From: Desulfobulbaceae bacterium
Lineage (GTDB): Bacteria > Desulfobacterota > Desulfobulbia > Desulfobulbales > VMSU01
Reading direction: 5' to 3'
Assembly: GCA_013792005.1 (NCBI GenBank)
Contig: VMSU01000223.1
Span: 1-45,906, forward strand
Length of the DNA stretch: 45,906 bases
The stretch's first letter is position 1; each line of letters opens with the position of its first letter. Positions 23,157 through 32,833 of the stretch are shown here, in pieces. The position numbers and the translations under genes are program-made. The notes beneath the pieces are model-generated. The model saw only the letters and a list, made by a program, of their open reading frames with translations, was not told where the DNA came from and ran no database searches.

Positions 23157-25187
23157 TCATCTCTCTGTCTCAGGTCCAACCTCACCAAAAGAGATCAACA
23201 GATCTCCAGTGTTGACGGCAGTGCCGATCCGGCAGCAAACTTCCTCTATAATGGCATCCCTGGGGCTGGGCACCCCACTCTCCATCTTCATCGACTCGAT
23301 CACCAGAAGATCCTGCCCCCGATAGACTCGCTCCCCCTGCTTGGCCAGGATTCCTACCACCATGCCGGGCAACGGCGAGAGCAGACTCTTCTTGCCGATG
23401 GTCTTCTTTTCGGTGGGCATGTACTGGGCCAATTCCCACTCCCGAGGGCTGTAGACCTCAAAGATCCTCGATAACCCGCAGAAGGCGGCCCAGATAAAAT
23501 TCTCCCGGTACTGCAGACGAAAATACTCGACCTGACCGTTAATCTCGACCCTGAGCCTACGGCGGTAGAACTCAAAGTCCGGCACCACAACCTGATACGG
23601 GGTGTCATTGACCGTGAACTGCCACTCCGGTTTCCCCAACTGTCCACACAACGCGACCTTAAAGGTGTTAGCCTCCCCTTTCACCACATAGCGCTGCCAG
23701 TTGGCCTGACGGCGAGCCGAGCCTACCTTGGCGGCGACAGACCGCAACGACTCGCGCATCAAATTCTTGCGATTGTGATAGACTAAGGTAGAGGCAATGG
23801 CCATAGCTTCGAGATGGTGCATGGGCGGATCTATTTTGGCCATGCCGCCCTCGAAATGCTCGTCAATGAAGCTGGTCGAAAACTTGCCCTCGATGAAAGC
23901 GGGATGATTAAGAATGGAGTTAACAAAATCGATGTTGGTTGTCACCCCCTCAAGATGATAACGGTTCAGCGCCTGAACCAGAGAACGCCGAGCCTCCTCG
24001 CGACTGGGACCGTGGCAGACAACCTTGGACAGAAGGGAATCATAGTAGACCGTGGCCTGGCTGCCGGCCTCAATGCCGCTATCAAGCCTCAGGTCCCGCC
24101 CCCGCAAGACTGAATAACGGGTAACCATCCCTGTGGCGGGAAGAAAATTCCGGATCGGGTCTTCAGCACAGATTCGGGCCTCGATAGCCGAGCCCGAGAT
24201 CACCACCTCCTCCTGGCGAATAGGTAGCAGTTCGTTATTTGCCACCCTAAGTTGCAGCTCCACCAAGTCGAGGCCAGTCACCATCTCGGTCACCGGGTGC
24301 TCCACCTGCAGCCGGGTGTTCATCTCCATGAAAAAGAACTCCCCGCTTTGATCGAGGATAAACTCGACAGTCCCGGCGTTGGCGTAACCCGCCTCACGGG
24401 CCAGAGCGCAGGCCAGATCTCCCATCTCTTGCCGCAGCTCAGGGCTGATGGCTGGCGATGGCGCCTCTTCGATCACCTTCTGGTGACGACGTTGAATCGA
24501 ACACTCACGCTCGCCGAGGGAGACCACGTTACCGTGCTGGTCGGCAATGATCTGAATCTCGATATGGCGTGGCGAGGTAATATAACGTTCAAGAAAAATA
24601 CGATCATCGCCAAATGCCTTTTTAGTCTCGCTCTTGGCTAGGCCCAGAGAAGTGGCCAGTTCCGAAGAAGCAGTAACCACCCGCATCCCCCGACCGCCGC
24701 CGCCCGCTGCCGGCTTAAAGATAATGGGATAACCGATAGCAGCGACAATGGTCTCAATCTCTTCCAAGTCCGACACCGCCTCATTGTGACCGGGGACCAC
24801 AGGGATACCGGCTTTAATCGCCAGGCGTTTGGCTTCGATCTTGTCGCCCATGGCAGCAATTACGCTCGCCTTGGGACCAATGAAGGCGATCCCCGCCTTG
24901 GTCACAGCTTCGGCAAACCCGGCATTTTCAGACAGGAAGCCATAGCCGGGATGAATGGCCTGACACCCATGCTCAAGGGCTGCGCCCACGATCTTATCAA
25001 TAACCAGATAGGATGAAGTGGCCGGGGCCGGCCCGATATGGACGGCCTCATCAGCCTCACGGACATGGAGCGAACGGGCATCAACATCGGAATAGACGGC
25101 AACGGTGGCAATACCGAGACGCTTGCAGGTCTTGATGATCCGGATGGCTATTTCGCCACGGTTGGCTATCAAAATTTTCGTAAACAT
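23157..25187 (-). CDS. pccA: Acyl-CoA (propionyl-CoA) carboxylase alpha subunit: biotin carboxylase plus biotin carrier
   Basis: This 676-residue protein carboxylates its own biotin with ATP and bicarbonate. Residues about 1-450 are a biotin carboxylase (KILIANRGEIA start, PAAGGGGRGMR ATP-grasp loop, FFMEMNTRLQVEHPVTE). A linker region of about 120 residues follows, then a C-terminal biotinyl domain with the acceptor lysine at about 634 in ESMKMES. The length and carrier fusion match propionyl-CoA carboxylase alpha chains rather than separate AccC/AccB. With the beta subunit upstream it would make (S)-methylmalonyl-CoA. I start at the ATG at 25187; an ATG three codons earlier is also possible, and neither has a strong Shine-Dalgarno sequence. 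Confidence 0.9.
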   Translation of the reverse strand: MFTKILIANRGEIAIRIIKTCKRLGIATVAVYSDVDARSLHVREADEAVHIGPAPATSSYLVIDKIVGAALEHGCQAIHPGYGFLSENAGFAEAVTKAGIAFIGPKASVIAAMGDKIEAKRLAIKAGIPVVPGHNEAVSDLEEIETIVAAIGYPIIFKPAAGGGGRGMRVVTASSELATSLGLAKSETKKAFGDDRIFLERYITSPRHIEIQIIADQHGNVVSLGERECSIQRRHQKVIEEAPSPAISPELRQEMGDLACALAREAGYANAGTVEFILDQSGEFFFMEMNTRLQVEHPVTEMVTGLDLVELQLRVANNELLPIRQEEVVISGSAIEARICAEDPIRNFLPATGMVTRYSVLRGRDLRLDSGIEAGSQATVYYDSLLSKVVCHGPSREEARRSLVQALNRYHLEGVTTNIDFVNSILNHPAFIEGKFSTSFIDEHFEGGMAKIDPPMHHLEAMAIASTLVYHNRKNLMRESLRSVAAKVGSARRQANWQRYVVKGEANTFKVALCGQLGKPEWQFTVNDTPYQVVVPDFEFYRRRLRVEINGQVEYFRLQYRENFIWAAFCGLSRIFEVYSPREWELAQYMPTEKKTIGKKSLLSPLPGMVVGILAKQGERVYRGQDLLVIESMKMESGVPSPRDAIIEEVCCRIGTAVNTGDLLISFGEVGPETER

Positions 25188-25235
25188 GGTCAACATCTCA
25201 TAGTGTGAAGGTGTGCTCGGTTCGCCTCAAGAAAC

Positions 25236-25306
25236 CTCTCCCCCTTCGGCTCCGCTCAGCAACGATCTCTTGGTAACCGTTGCTGAGCGGAGCCGAAGGG
25301 GGAGAG
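25236..25306. repeat. 29-bp perfect palindromic repeat (CCCTTCGGCTCCGCTCAG family)
   Basis: Two perfect 29-base arms (25236-25264 and 25278-25306) flank a 13-base spacer in the gap between the carboxylase beta and alpha genes. The core CCCTTCGGCTCCGCTCAG recurs at 39423-39440 in a second palindrome. It is a dispersed REP/MITE-like element. In the transcript it would form a very stable hairpin inside the operon and could act as a partial terminator or RNA-stability element. It has no clear U-tract. Confidence 0.85.
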
Positions 25307-25312
25307 TCTCCA

Positions 25313-26857
25313 TCAAAGCGGGATATTGCCGTGCTTACGGAACGGTCCGGTGGTCTGCTTACCCTCCAGAAACTGTAGACTGCGGATCAGGCGATGCCTG
25401 GTCTCACGGGGTGGAATTACGTCGTCAATAAAACCACGCTTGGCCGCCATGAAAGGGTTGGCGTAAAACTCCCGATACTCATCGGTCTTTTGGGCCAGCA
25501 TGGCGTCAGGGTCCTCTGCCTCACCGATCTCCTTGCGATAAATGATCTGGGCCGCTCCTTTAGGACCAAGGACTGCGATTTCCGCCGTCGGCCACGCAAA
25601 GTTGATATCGCAACGGATATGCTTGGAGTTCATCACCACATACGCTCCACCGTAAGCCTTGCGAATAATCACCGTAAGCCGAGGCACGGTGGCCTCAACA
25701 AAGGCATAGAGGAGCTTGGCGCCATGACGAATAATACCACCGTGTTCCTGCTCCGGCCCCGGCAAGAAACCGGGCACATCGACCAGACATACCAAGGGAA
25801 TATTAAAGGCATCACAGAAACGAACGAAGCGGGCCGCCTTGACCGAGGCATGAATATCGAGCACGCCGGCCAACACCGCCGGTTGATTGGCGATAAGCCC
25901 GATAGTCTGTCCGCCCAAGCGGCCAAAACCGACAATGATATTCTTGGCAAAATGGGCCTGAATCTCCATGAATTCAGCCCCATCGAGGATACTGGTGATC
26001 AGGATCTTCATGTCGTACGTCTGGTTCGGATTGGCCGGCACCAGAAAGTCAAGGGCAGGGTCAATCCTGTCTACCGGATCACGTAGATCGATGATAGGCT
26101 CCTGCTGGCGGTTGTTGGACGGCAGGTAATTGATCAACCGCCGCACCTCCCGCAGACAAAGAACATCATTGGGCAGCACGATATGATTGACTCCGCTCTT
26201 CTCACTGTGAACCTGAGCGCCGCCTAAGTCGTCAGCGGAGATATCCTGATGGGTCACGGTCTTGACCACATTAGGTCCGGTAACAAACATATAGGAGGTG
26301 TGGTCGACCATGAAGGTAAAATCGGTCATGGCCGGACTATAGACAGCGCCTCCGGCGCAAGGCCCCATGATACAGGAGATCTGCGGCACTACCCCACTGG
26401 CCAATACGTTACGACTGAAGATCTCGCCATAGGCGGCCAAGGACTCGACCCCTTCCTGAATCCGCGCGCCGCCAGAGTCGTTAAGCCCGATAATCGGAGC
26501 GCCCACCCGGACGGCATGGTCCATGACCTTGCAGATCTTCTGGGAATGAGCCTCGCCCAACGCGCCACCCATGATGGTAAAGTCCTGACTATAGACAAAT
26601 ACCTCACGGCCATCGATGGTCCCATGACCGGTAATGACGCCGTCACCAGGAATTTCACAGCCACCGGTGAGCGAACGTCCAGTCATCAACTGATCAAACT
26701 CATCAAACGAACCCTCGTCAAGCAACAGCTCAATCCGCTCCCGAGCCGTCAATTTACCCTTGCCGTGCTGGGCCTTGATCCGTTCGCTGCCGCCACCAAG
26801 CAAAGCCTCCTGCCGCATGACCTCGAGTTTACGTAAATTATCATGACCGTGATGCAT
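25313..26857 (-). CDS. pccB: Acyl-CoA (propionyl-CoA) carboxylase beta subunit
   Basis: This 514-residue carboxyltransferase moves CO2 from biotin to propionyl-CoA, giving methylmalonyl-CoA. Both crotonase-like halves are present: the N-terminal half with [34 protein letters not shown] and [12 protein letters not shown], and the C-terminal half with [28 protein letters not shown] and [17 protein letters not shown]. Length is normal for the family. The ATG has AAGGAG upstream. It follows the epimerase after a 152-base gap and precedes the alpha subunit across the palindrome at 25236-25306. A sodium-pumping decarboxylase role is less likely because no membrane beta subunit is nearby. Confidence 0.92.
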   Translation of the reverse strand: MHHGHDNLRKLEVMRQEALLGGGSERIKAQHGKGKLTARERIELLLDEGSFDEFDQLMTGRSLTGGCEIPGDGVITGHGTIDGREVFVYSQDFTIMGGALGEAHSQKICKVMDHAVRVGAPIIGLNDSGGARIQEGVESLAAYGEIFSRNVLASGVVPQISCIMGPCAGGAVYSPAMTDFTFMVDHTSYMFVTGPNVVKTVTHQDISADDLGGAQVHSEKSGVNHIVLPNDVLCLREVRRLINYLPSNNRQQEPIIDLRDPVDRIDPALDFLVPANPNQTYDMKILITSILDGAEFMEIQAHFAKNIIVGFGRLGGQTIGLIANQPAVLAGVLDIHASVKAARFVRFCDAFNIPLVCLVDVPGFLPGPEQEHGGIIRHGAKLLYAFVEATVPRLTVIIRKAYGGAYVVMNSKHIRCDINFAWPTAEIAVLGPKGAAQIIYRKEIGEAEDPDAMLAQKTDEYREFYANPFMAAKRGFIDDVIPPRETRHRLIRSLQFLEGKQTTGPFRKHGNIPL

Positions 26858-27009
26858 GGTCGTTTCTCCTTAGAATAAAAAATTGATCGTGTCGCAACAG
26901 CCCGACCTACTGCGTTGCTACACATTATAACGTAGCTGTCCTGGTTAGCTTGTTACGAGCCAGTCAAATTTTTGGTGTCCACAACATCGTAAATCCTTCC
27001 TTCTGCCGG

Positions 27010-27411
27010 TCACCCCTTCGCCGCCAACTCAGTAAGGACCCCAAAGGTACTCTTGGGGTGGAGGAAGGCGATCTCCTTGCCACCTGCACCGGCTATCGGC
27101 GTCTCATGAATCAATCGACAACCCTCTTCACTGACATGGACAAGCTCTTTTCGAAGATCATCAACCTCATAGGCAATGTGATGAATGCCCTCACCGCGGG
27201 TCTCGATAAATTTGGCAATGGGGCTATCGCTTGATGTCGGCTCCAGAAGTTCGATGTGGACCTCGCCCACAGTAAAAAAAGCGATGCGAACCTTCTGGCT
27301 CAGAACCTCCTCCACCTTATCGCAGGTGAGCCCCAAAACCTCCTCATAAAAACGGCGAGCCTCAGTCAACGAACGAACCGCCATACCGATATGATCAATT
27401 TTCTTTACCAT
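27010..27411 (-). CDS. mce: Methylmalonyl-CoA epimerase
   Basis: This 133-residue VOC-fold enzyme interconverts the (S)- and (R)-forms of methylmalonyl-CoA, joining the carboxylase and the mutase. Family motifs are DHIGMAV (metal-binding His7), VHIELLEP, GEGIHHIAYEVDDL and the C-terminal GVLTELA with its metal-ligand Glu. Length is normal. It starts six bases after the mutase catalytic subunit gene, with GAGGG upstream. Confidence 0.93.
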   Translation of the reverse strand: MVKKIDHIGMAVRSLTEARRFYEEVLGLTCDKVEEVLSQKVRIAFFTVGEVHIELLEPTSSDSPIAKFIETRGEGIHHIAYEVDDLRKELVHVSEEGCRLIHETPIAGAGGKEIAFLHPKSTFGVLTELAAKG

Positions 27412-27417
27412 TATCTG

Positions 27418-29067
27418 TTACCCTCTGTCACGATACTCTCCAAATATTTCTCGCAACACCTGACAGATCTCACCTAAAGTGGCATACGCCGTGACAGCCT
27501 CAAGGATCGGAGGCATCAGGTTGTCGCTGCCCCGGGCCGCACGGCCTAAATGCTCCAAAGCCTCTGTCACCCGTGCCTGATCCCGCTCTTGTTTAAGCCT
27601 CTCCAGCCACGTAACCTGGGCCTCTTCCAGGGCAGGATCGACACGGGCCACCGGCGGCCTCGGCCCCTCATCAACCTGAAATTTATTGACTCCAACCACG
27701 ATCCGTTCACCACGTTCAATAGCCTGCTGATACTCATAGGCGCTGTTTTCAATCTGACGCTGAATAAAACCGGCCTCAATGGCAGCCACCACGCCCCCCA
27801 GCTGATCAATCGTCCCGATCAACTCCCGGGCCTGATCCTCAATCCGATCAGTAAGCCCCTCAATAAAATAGGAACCGGCCAAGGGGTCGATAGTACTGGT
27901 AACCCCGGATTCATGGGCAATGACCTGTTGCGTCCGCAGGGCAATCCGCACGGAGTCCTCAGTCGGCAGGGACAAGGCCTCGTCCCGGCTGTTGGTGTGC
28001 AGCGACTGGGTGCCCCCCATAACTGAGGCCAGGGCCTGAATGGTGACCCGCACCACGTTGTTGTCAATCTGCTGGGCAGTCAGGGTATTGCCTGCGGTCT
28101 GAGTGTGGAAGCGCAGCATCATGCTGGATGGCTTTTGAGCCCCGAACCGCTCCTTCATGATCTTGGCCCACAGCCTGCGGGCCGCCCTGAACTTAGCCAC
28201 CTCCTCGAAAAAATCGGACGAGGCGTTGAAAAAGAAAGAGAGCCGCCCGGCAAAAGCGTCCAGTTCAAGTCCGGCGTCAAGGGCAGCCTGAACATAGGTA
28301 ATGCCGTCAGCCAAGGTGAAAGCCACCTCCTGAACGGCGGTGGAACCGGCCTCGCGAATATGATAACCCGAAATGGAGATGGTGTTGAAATTCGGCGCCT
28401 CAGTTTGGCACCAGCGAAAGATATCGGTAATCAACCGCAGGCTGGGCCGAGGCGGGAAGATATAGGTCCCGCGGGCCACATACTCTTTCAAGATATCATT
28501 TTGAATGGTGCCTGCGATCTTTGCAGGATCAACACCCTGCCTGCGGGCTACCGCCACATACATGGCGAGCAGTATCGCGGCTGGGGCATTGATGGTCATT
28601 GAGGTAGAGACTCGGTCCAGGGGAATCTGGTCGAACAGAACCTCCATATCGGCCAGAGAGTCAATTGCCACCCCAACCTTGCCGACCTCACCAATTGCCA
28701 TAGAGTGATCAGAGTCGTAGCCGATCTGGGTCGGCAGATCGAAGGCGATGGAGAGCCCGGTGGTGCCCTGATCAAGGAGGTAGCGAAACCGCCGATTTGA
28801 TTCGGCGGCAGTGGAAGAACCGGCGTACTGGCGCATAGTCCACAACCGGCCCCGATACATGGTGGCCTGCACCCCCCTGGTAAAGGGGTAACGGCCAGGA
28901 AAACCGCACTCATCCAGATAACGCTGGTCAGGGTGATCGGGCAGGCCGAGCCGCACCACCTCCTCACCGCCGTGGTGGGTAAACGGGATTTGTCTTTCAG
29001 GAAAACGACCAAGACTTGCGGCCAATTCCTTCTCCTCCCAATCACGAATATTGGGGTCGTTGCTCAT
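27418..29067 (-). CDS. Methylmalonyl-CoA mutase, catalytic large subunit
   Basis: This protein of about 549 residues is the TIM-barrel substrate-binding part of the adenosylcobalamin-dependent mutase that turns (R)-methylmalonyl-CoA into succinyl-CoA. Conserved stretches include [66 protein letters not shown] and [13 protein letters not shown]. It has no C-terminal cobalamin-binding domain; that is encoded separately at 30216-30662, so this is a split, two-subunit mutase. I prefer the ATG at 29067 (GGTGG close upstream); an ATG at 29094 would add nine residues. A repeat element lies just upstream, between it and meaB. Confidence 0.93.
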   Translation of the reverse strand: MSNDPNIRDWEEKELAASLGRFPERQIPFTHHGGEEVVRLGLPDHPDQRYLDECGFPGRYPFTRGVQATMYRGRLWTMRQYAGSSTAAESNRRFRYLLDQGTTGLSIAFDLPTQIGYDSDHSMAIGEVGKVGVAIDSLADMEVLFDQIPLDRVSTSMTINAPAAILLAMYVAVARRQGVDPAKIAGTIQNDILKEYVARGTYIFPPRPSLRLITDIFRWCQTEAPNFNTISISGYHIREAGSTAVQEVAFTLADGITYVQAALDAGLELDAFAGRLSFFFNASSDFFEEVAKFRAARRLWAKIMKERFGAQKPSSMMLRFHTQTAGNTLTAQQIDNNVVRVTIQALASVMGGTQSLHTNSRDEALSLPTEDSVRIALRTQQVIAHESGVTSTIDPLAGSYFIEGLTDRIEDQARELIGTIDQLGGVVAAIEAGFIQRQIENSAYEYQQAIERGERIVVGVNKFQVDEGPRPPVARVDPALEEAQVTWLERLKQERDQARVTEALEHLGRAARGSDNLMPPILEAVTAYATLGEICQVLREIFGEYRDRG

Positions 29068-29120
29068 GGCGCCACCAGGTTGAAAGATGCGCATATCATC
29101 ATGCGCACCGAATTATAATA

Positions 29121-29297
29121 ATTAATCGTAACTGCTTAGGTTGTCGGTTTACGGTTGACAGTTGACGACGAGTGATCCTATCAAGCGCTGTGATGACACA
29201 CTAATATCAAATATAATACGATGAATTATGGCTACCCAAGATTTGTTAACCGTAAACCGGCAACTGAACACCGCCAACCTAGGTAGCTACAATTAAT
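29121..29297. repeat. MITE-like element between meaB and the mutase catalytic gene
   Basis: Imperfect 27-base terminal inverted repeats (29121-29147 and 29271-29297, 22 of 27 matching) enclose about 120 bases. A second inverted pair lies inside, containing CGGTTTACGGTT and AACCGTAAACCG. It has no coding capacity. The right end contains the meaB stop codon (29293-29295), so the insertion may have set that gene's present end. Confidence 0.65.
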
Positions 29298-30225
29298 CAA
29301 TAAAACCCATACGCAGCAATAACTCTCGGGCTCGTTGCCTGGGGTCCCCGAAGGACAAATCCTCTCCGGCTTGCACTGCTTTGGCCAAACGGGGACGCAG
29401 GAGTTCAAGAGCCCAATCAACAACCTCTGTCTGCATGGCAGAGCGCCGCCTTTTTTCCTGTTCTCCACTCTGGCAGAGGCCTTGAGCCTTATGACCAATG
29501 GCCTCACCAAGTTCTGCTATCCCCTGATTTTCGGTAGCCGAGATAGCGATAACGACACTACTCCGGCGGCCCACACCGCGCGTCCGTGCCGCCATCTCAA
29601 GATCAAGAGCCAATGCTTCAGCCCCAGGAAGATCCATCTTATTGACCACCAGGATATCTGCCACTTCCAAGAGTCCGGCCTTCATCGCCTGGATATCGTC
29701 ACCCAGACCTGGGGCCAGAACCAAGAGGGTAAGGTCTGCCAAGCTGACGATATCCATCTCAGCCTGCCCAACTCCGACAGTCTCGATAATCACCAAGCGA
29801 CAACCGGCAGCAGCCATCACCCTGGCCACTCCGCCGGTGGCGCTGCACAAACCGCCAAGCCTGCCGCGAGTGGCCATGGAGCGCACAATAACCTTGGGGT
29901 TGACGGCGTGCTCCATCATCCGGATCCGGTCGCCAAGAAGAGCGCCACCCGAGATGGACGAGGTCGGATCAACAGCAATGACCCCTATGCGCTCCCCCCG
30001 ACCTAAAAAATGACTGATCAACCGGTTGGTGAGCGTTGACTTGCCCGCGCCCGGAGGCCCGGTGATGCCCAGCACCAGTACCTGATCAAGGGCAGCAGAA
30101 TCAAGACCTGCCAAGATGGCATCGGCTTGAGGAGCGTGGTTTTCAATCAAGGAAATCGCCCGGGCAATGCTTCTCTGGTCTCCCTGAGCGATCCCGTCAA
30201 GGAGCGTATCCGGCGTTACGAGCAC
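29293..30225 (-). CDS. meaB: MeaB/ArgK-type GTPase chaperone of methylmalonyl-CoA mutase
   Basis: This 310-residue G3E-family P-loop GTPase loads and protects adenosylcobalamin in methylmalonyl-CoA mutase. Visible motifs are the Walker A loop [12 protein letters not shown], the [15 protein letters not shown] segment, [13 protein letters not shown]-like switch residues, ETVGVGQAE and the base-specificity NKMD. Its position between the two mutase subunit genes fits the role. It starts with GTG, overlapping the B12-subunit stop by ten bases, with GGTGAGG upstream. Its C-terminus runs into the repeat element at 29121-29297. Confidence 0.93.
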   Translation of the reverse strand: MLVTPDTLLDGIAQGDQRSIARAISLIENHAPQADAILAGLDSAALDQVLVLGITGPPGAGKSTLTNRLISHFLGRGERIGVIAVDPTSSISGGALLGDRIRMMEHAVNPKVIVRSMATRGRLGGLCSATGGVARVMAAAGCRLVIIETVGVGQAEMDIVSLADLTLLVLAPGLGDDIQAMKAGLLEVADILVVNKMDLPGAEALALDLEMAARTRGVGRRSSVVIAISATENQGIAELGEAIGHKAQGLCQSGEQEKRRRSAMQTEVVDWALELLRPRLAKAVQAGEDLSFGDPRQRARELLLRMGFID

Positions 30226-30662
30226 AGATCCTCACCTTCGCACCTCTGACAGTGCCTGGCACAAGCCTCACGAAAAGCGGAAATGATAGTCTCGAGCGGA
30301 CTGCCAGAGGTAAAGATCCCGGCAATGCCAGCCTCTTGAAGCACCACAAAGTCCTCTTCCGGGATGACTCCGCCGGCCAGAACCGGAATATCAGCGGCGC
30401 CAATGGTGCGCAAGGCGTCAATCACCGCCGGAAAAAGACGCAAATGGGCTCCCGACAAGGACGAAAGGCCGATTGCCGCCACATCCTCTTGCACCGCCGC
30501 CACGGCAATCTCCTCCGGTGTCCGACGAATGCCGGTATAGATCACCTCAAATCCGTGATCCCTCAATGCCCTGGCAATGAACTTAGCACCCCGATCATGT
30601 CCGTCAAGACCGACCTTGGCAATCAAGACGCGATAGCGTACCTGATCCGATATGTGACTCAT
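30216..30662 (-). CDS. Methylmalonyl-CoA mutase, small cobalamin-binding subunit
   Basis: This 148-residue protein is a stand-alone B12-binding domain. It has the DxHxxG motif as DGHDRG, which supplies the lower cobalt ligand, plus the downstream SLSGAH and LAGGVIP loops. It pairs with the catalytic subunit at 27418-29067. The ATG at 30662 follows GGAAGGAG; a TTG five codons earlier is weaker. A 114-base gap separates it from sucD upstream, so it may start a sub-operon. Confidence 0.93.
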   Translation of the reverse strand: MSHISDQVRYRVLIAKVGLDGHDRGAKFIARALRDHGFEVIYTGIRRTPEEIAVAAVQEDVAAIGLSSLSGAHLRLFPAVIDALRTIGAADIPVLAGGVIPEEDFVVLQEAGIAGIFTSGSPLETIISAFREACARHCQRCEGEDLCS

Positions 30663-30776
30663 ACGTTCTCCTTCCAAGATTACTTCAGCATGAAGTTATC
30701 ATCCGCACCGTAATGTGGATTCAATTCAATCTGCATGCGCAACAAAAAACAAATTGCCCGCCCTGCTCTCTTTTCT

Positions 30777-31664
30777 TCAGCCACTCAAACACTCCGCAAA
30801 GGCCGCGGCGCAGAAGAGGCCAAAGCGGGTGAGATCCTCCGCCACATGGATGCCGTGGCTGCGAAGAGTATTGATCTTGACCAGGGCAGAGCCTGAATTA
30901 CCGCTGACAATAGCGCCGGCATGGCCCATCCGGCGGCCCGGCGGGGCGGTGCGGCCGGCAATAAAGGCGACCACCGGCTTGGTCATCTGCTGTTGAATAA
31001 ACAGGGCAGCCTCCTCCTCGGCGCTGCCGCCGATCTCTCCGACCATCACCACCCCCTTGGTGGCCGGATCAGCCTCGAAGGCGCCCAGGCAATCGATAAA
31101 GCTAGTACCATTTACCGGATCACCGCCAATCCCAAGGCAGGTAGTCTGGCCAATGTCCTGCTGAGTCAACTGATGAACCACCTCATAGGTCAACGTCCCG
31201 GAACGGGAAATGACGCCAATCGGCCCACCGGGGAGGTGGATGGAACCGGGCATGATCCCGGCCTTACATTCACCAGGAGTAATGATCCCGGGACAATTGG
31301 GACCGATAAGGCGCGAGGGCCTGTGAGCCAGATAGGCTTTAACCCGCAACATATCATGAATCGGGATGCCCTCGGTGATGGCAATGATCAGCGGCAGACC
31401 GGCGGCAGCCGCCTCCATGATGGCATCAGCGGCAAAGGGGGGCGGCACAAAAATCAAACTGCAATTGGCTCCTGTAGCCTGAACGGCGGCACGAACGGTG
31501 TTGAATACCGGCACCCCGTCCATCTCCTGACCACCCTTACCCGGGGTGACACCGGCCACCACCTTGGTGCCGTATGCCAGGCACTGCCGAGCATGAAACT
31601 GCCCTTCCCTACCGGTAATGCCCTGAACCAAAACTCTGGTCTCCGCATTGACAAAGATACTCAT
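30777..31664 (-). CDS. sucD: Succinyl-CoA synthetase (ADP/GDP-forming) alpha subunit
   Basis: This 295-residue protein has the CoA-binding Rossmann domain ([16 protein letters not shown]) and the ligase domain with the phosphohistidine loop [10 protein letters not shown]. With SucC it turns succinyl-CoA into succinate, making ATP or GTP. In this context it recovers energy from propionate oxidation. Its ATG overlaps the sucC stop as ATGA, with AGGAGG upstream. Confidence 0.95.
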   Translation of the reverse strand: MSIFVNAETRVLVQGITGREGQFHARQCLAYGTKVVAGVTPGKGGQEMDGVPVFNTVRAAVQATGANCSLIFVPPPFAADAIMEAAAAGLPLIIAITEGIPIHDMLRVKAYLAHRPSRLIGPNCPGIITPGECKAGIMPGSIHLPGGPIGVISRSGTLTYEVVHQLTQQDIGQTTCLGIGGDPVNGTSFIDCLGAFEADPATKGVVMVGEIGGSAEEEAALFIQQQMTKPVVAFIAGRTAPPGRRMGHAGAIVSGNSGSALVKINTLRSHGIHVAEDLTRFGLFCAAAFAECLSG

Positions 31665-32833
31665 GACCGGCCTCCTACGGCAATACCAGCGATAGCGGCA
31701 GCCGCTTGTTCGAGGCCACTGACGGTCACCAGGTTGAGCCCCGACTCGATCAGTATCCTGCGGCCCTCATCAACATTAGTACCCTCCATCCGAACGATAA
31801 CCGGCACGGCAATGGCAGTGCGCCGAGCCGCCTCCACCACCCCTCGGGCCAGGACGTCACAACGCAAAATGCCACCAAAGATGTTGACCAGAATAGCCTT
31901 GACCTTGGGCTCCCTGAGGATAAGCCGAAAACCCTGCTCCACCATCTCGGCGCTGGCACCGCCGCCAACATCGAGAAAATTGGCAGGCTCGGCGCCAGCC
32001 TGCTTGATCATGTCCATGGTGGCCATGGCAAGTCCCGCACCATTAACCATATTGCCGATATCACCAGCCATGCCGATATAATTAAGGCCTGCGGAACGAG
32101 CCTCCCGCTCAAGCTCCGGCTCTTCATCCGGATCGCGCAGCTCCAGGAGTTCAGAGTGCCGAAAAAGAGCGTTATCGTCAAACTCCACCTTGGCATCAAG
32201 AGCGGCAAAACAACCACCCTTGGTCACTGCTAGAGGGTTGATCTCCAACATCAGACACTCGTAGGTGGTAAAAAACCGATAAAGCCCTTGACAGAGGGCA
32301 TTAAATCCCCGATGAAGGGAAGGATCAAGCCCGAGGCCAAAGGCCAACTGCCGCAGATGATGACTTGAGAGTCCGATGAGCGGATCGATGGTCACCGAAA
32401 CCATCAGCTCGGGCGAGCGCGCAGCCACCTCTTCAATATCCATCCCGCCAGAGGCACAAGCCAGGAACGTAAAGGCCGCCGCAGCCCGATCGACCACCAG
32501 GCTCAGATAGAGTTCACGGCTGATGTCAATCCCATCCTCAATCAGCACCTTATGCACTGTCTTGCCCTCAGGCCCGGTCTGCGGGGTAACAAGGCTCATG
32601 CCCAGGATGGCTTTCGCCGCATCGACCGCCTCATCAAAGTCGCGAGCCACCTGAACACCACCGCCCTTGCCGCGCCCCCCGGCATGGACTTGAGCCTTGA
32701 CCACCAAAGGGAATGAGGCACGACGGGCAACAATCGCCCGAACGGCGTCGACGGTTTCGGCAACCTCGCCGCCAGGGGCAAAGACCCCAAATTGGCGAAG
32801 AAGTTCCTTGGTTTGATATTCATGGATCTTCAC
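31661..32833 (-). CDS. sucC: Succinyl-CoA synthetase (ADP/GDP-forming) beta subunit
   Basis: This 390-residue protein has the ATP-grasp domain ([11 protein letters not shown] start, [27 protein letters not shown]) and the C-terminal domain contacting SucD ([22 protein letters not shown]). Length is normal. It starts with GTG, overlapping the prpE stop as GTGA, so it is probably translated by coupling; no strong Shine-Dalgarno sequence is visible. Confidence 0.95.
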   Translation of the reverse strand: MKIHEYQTKELLRQFGVFAPGGEVAETVDAVRAIVARRASFPLVVKAQVHAGGRGKGGGVQVARDFDEAVDAAKAILGMSLVTPQTGPEGKTVHKVLIEDGIDISRELYLSLVVDRAAAAFTFLACASGGMDIEEVAARSPELMVSVTIDPLIGLSSHHLRQLAFGLGLDPSLHRGFNALCQGLYRFFTTYECLMLEINPLAVTKGGCFAALDAKVEFDDNALFRHSELLELRDPDEEPELEREARSAGLNYIGMAGDIGNMVNGAGLAMATMDMIKQAGAEPANFLDVGGGASAEMVEQGFRLILREPKVKAILVNIFGGILRCDVLARGVVEAARRTAIAVPVIVRMEGTNVDEGRRILIESGLNLVTVSGLEQAAAAIAGIAVGGRS

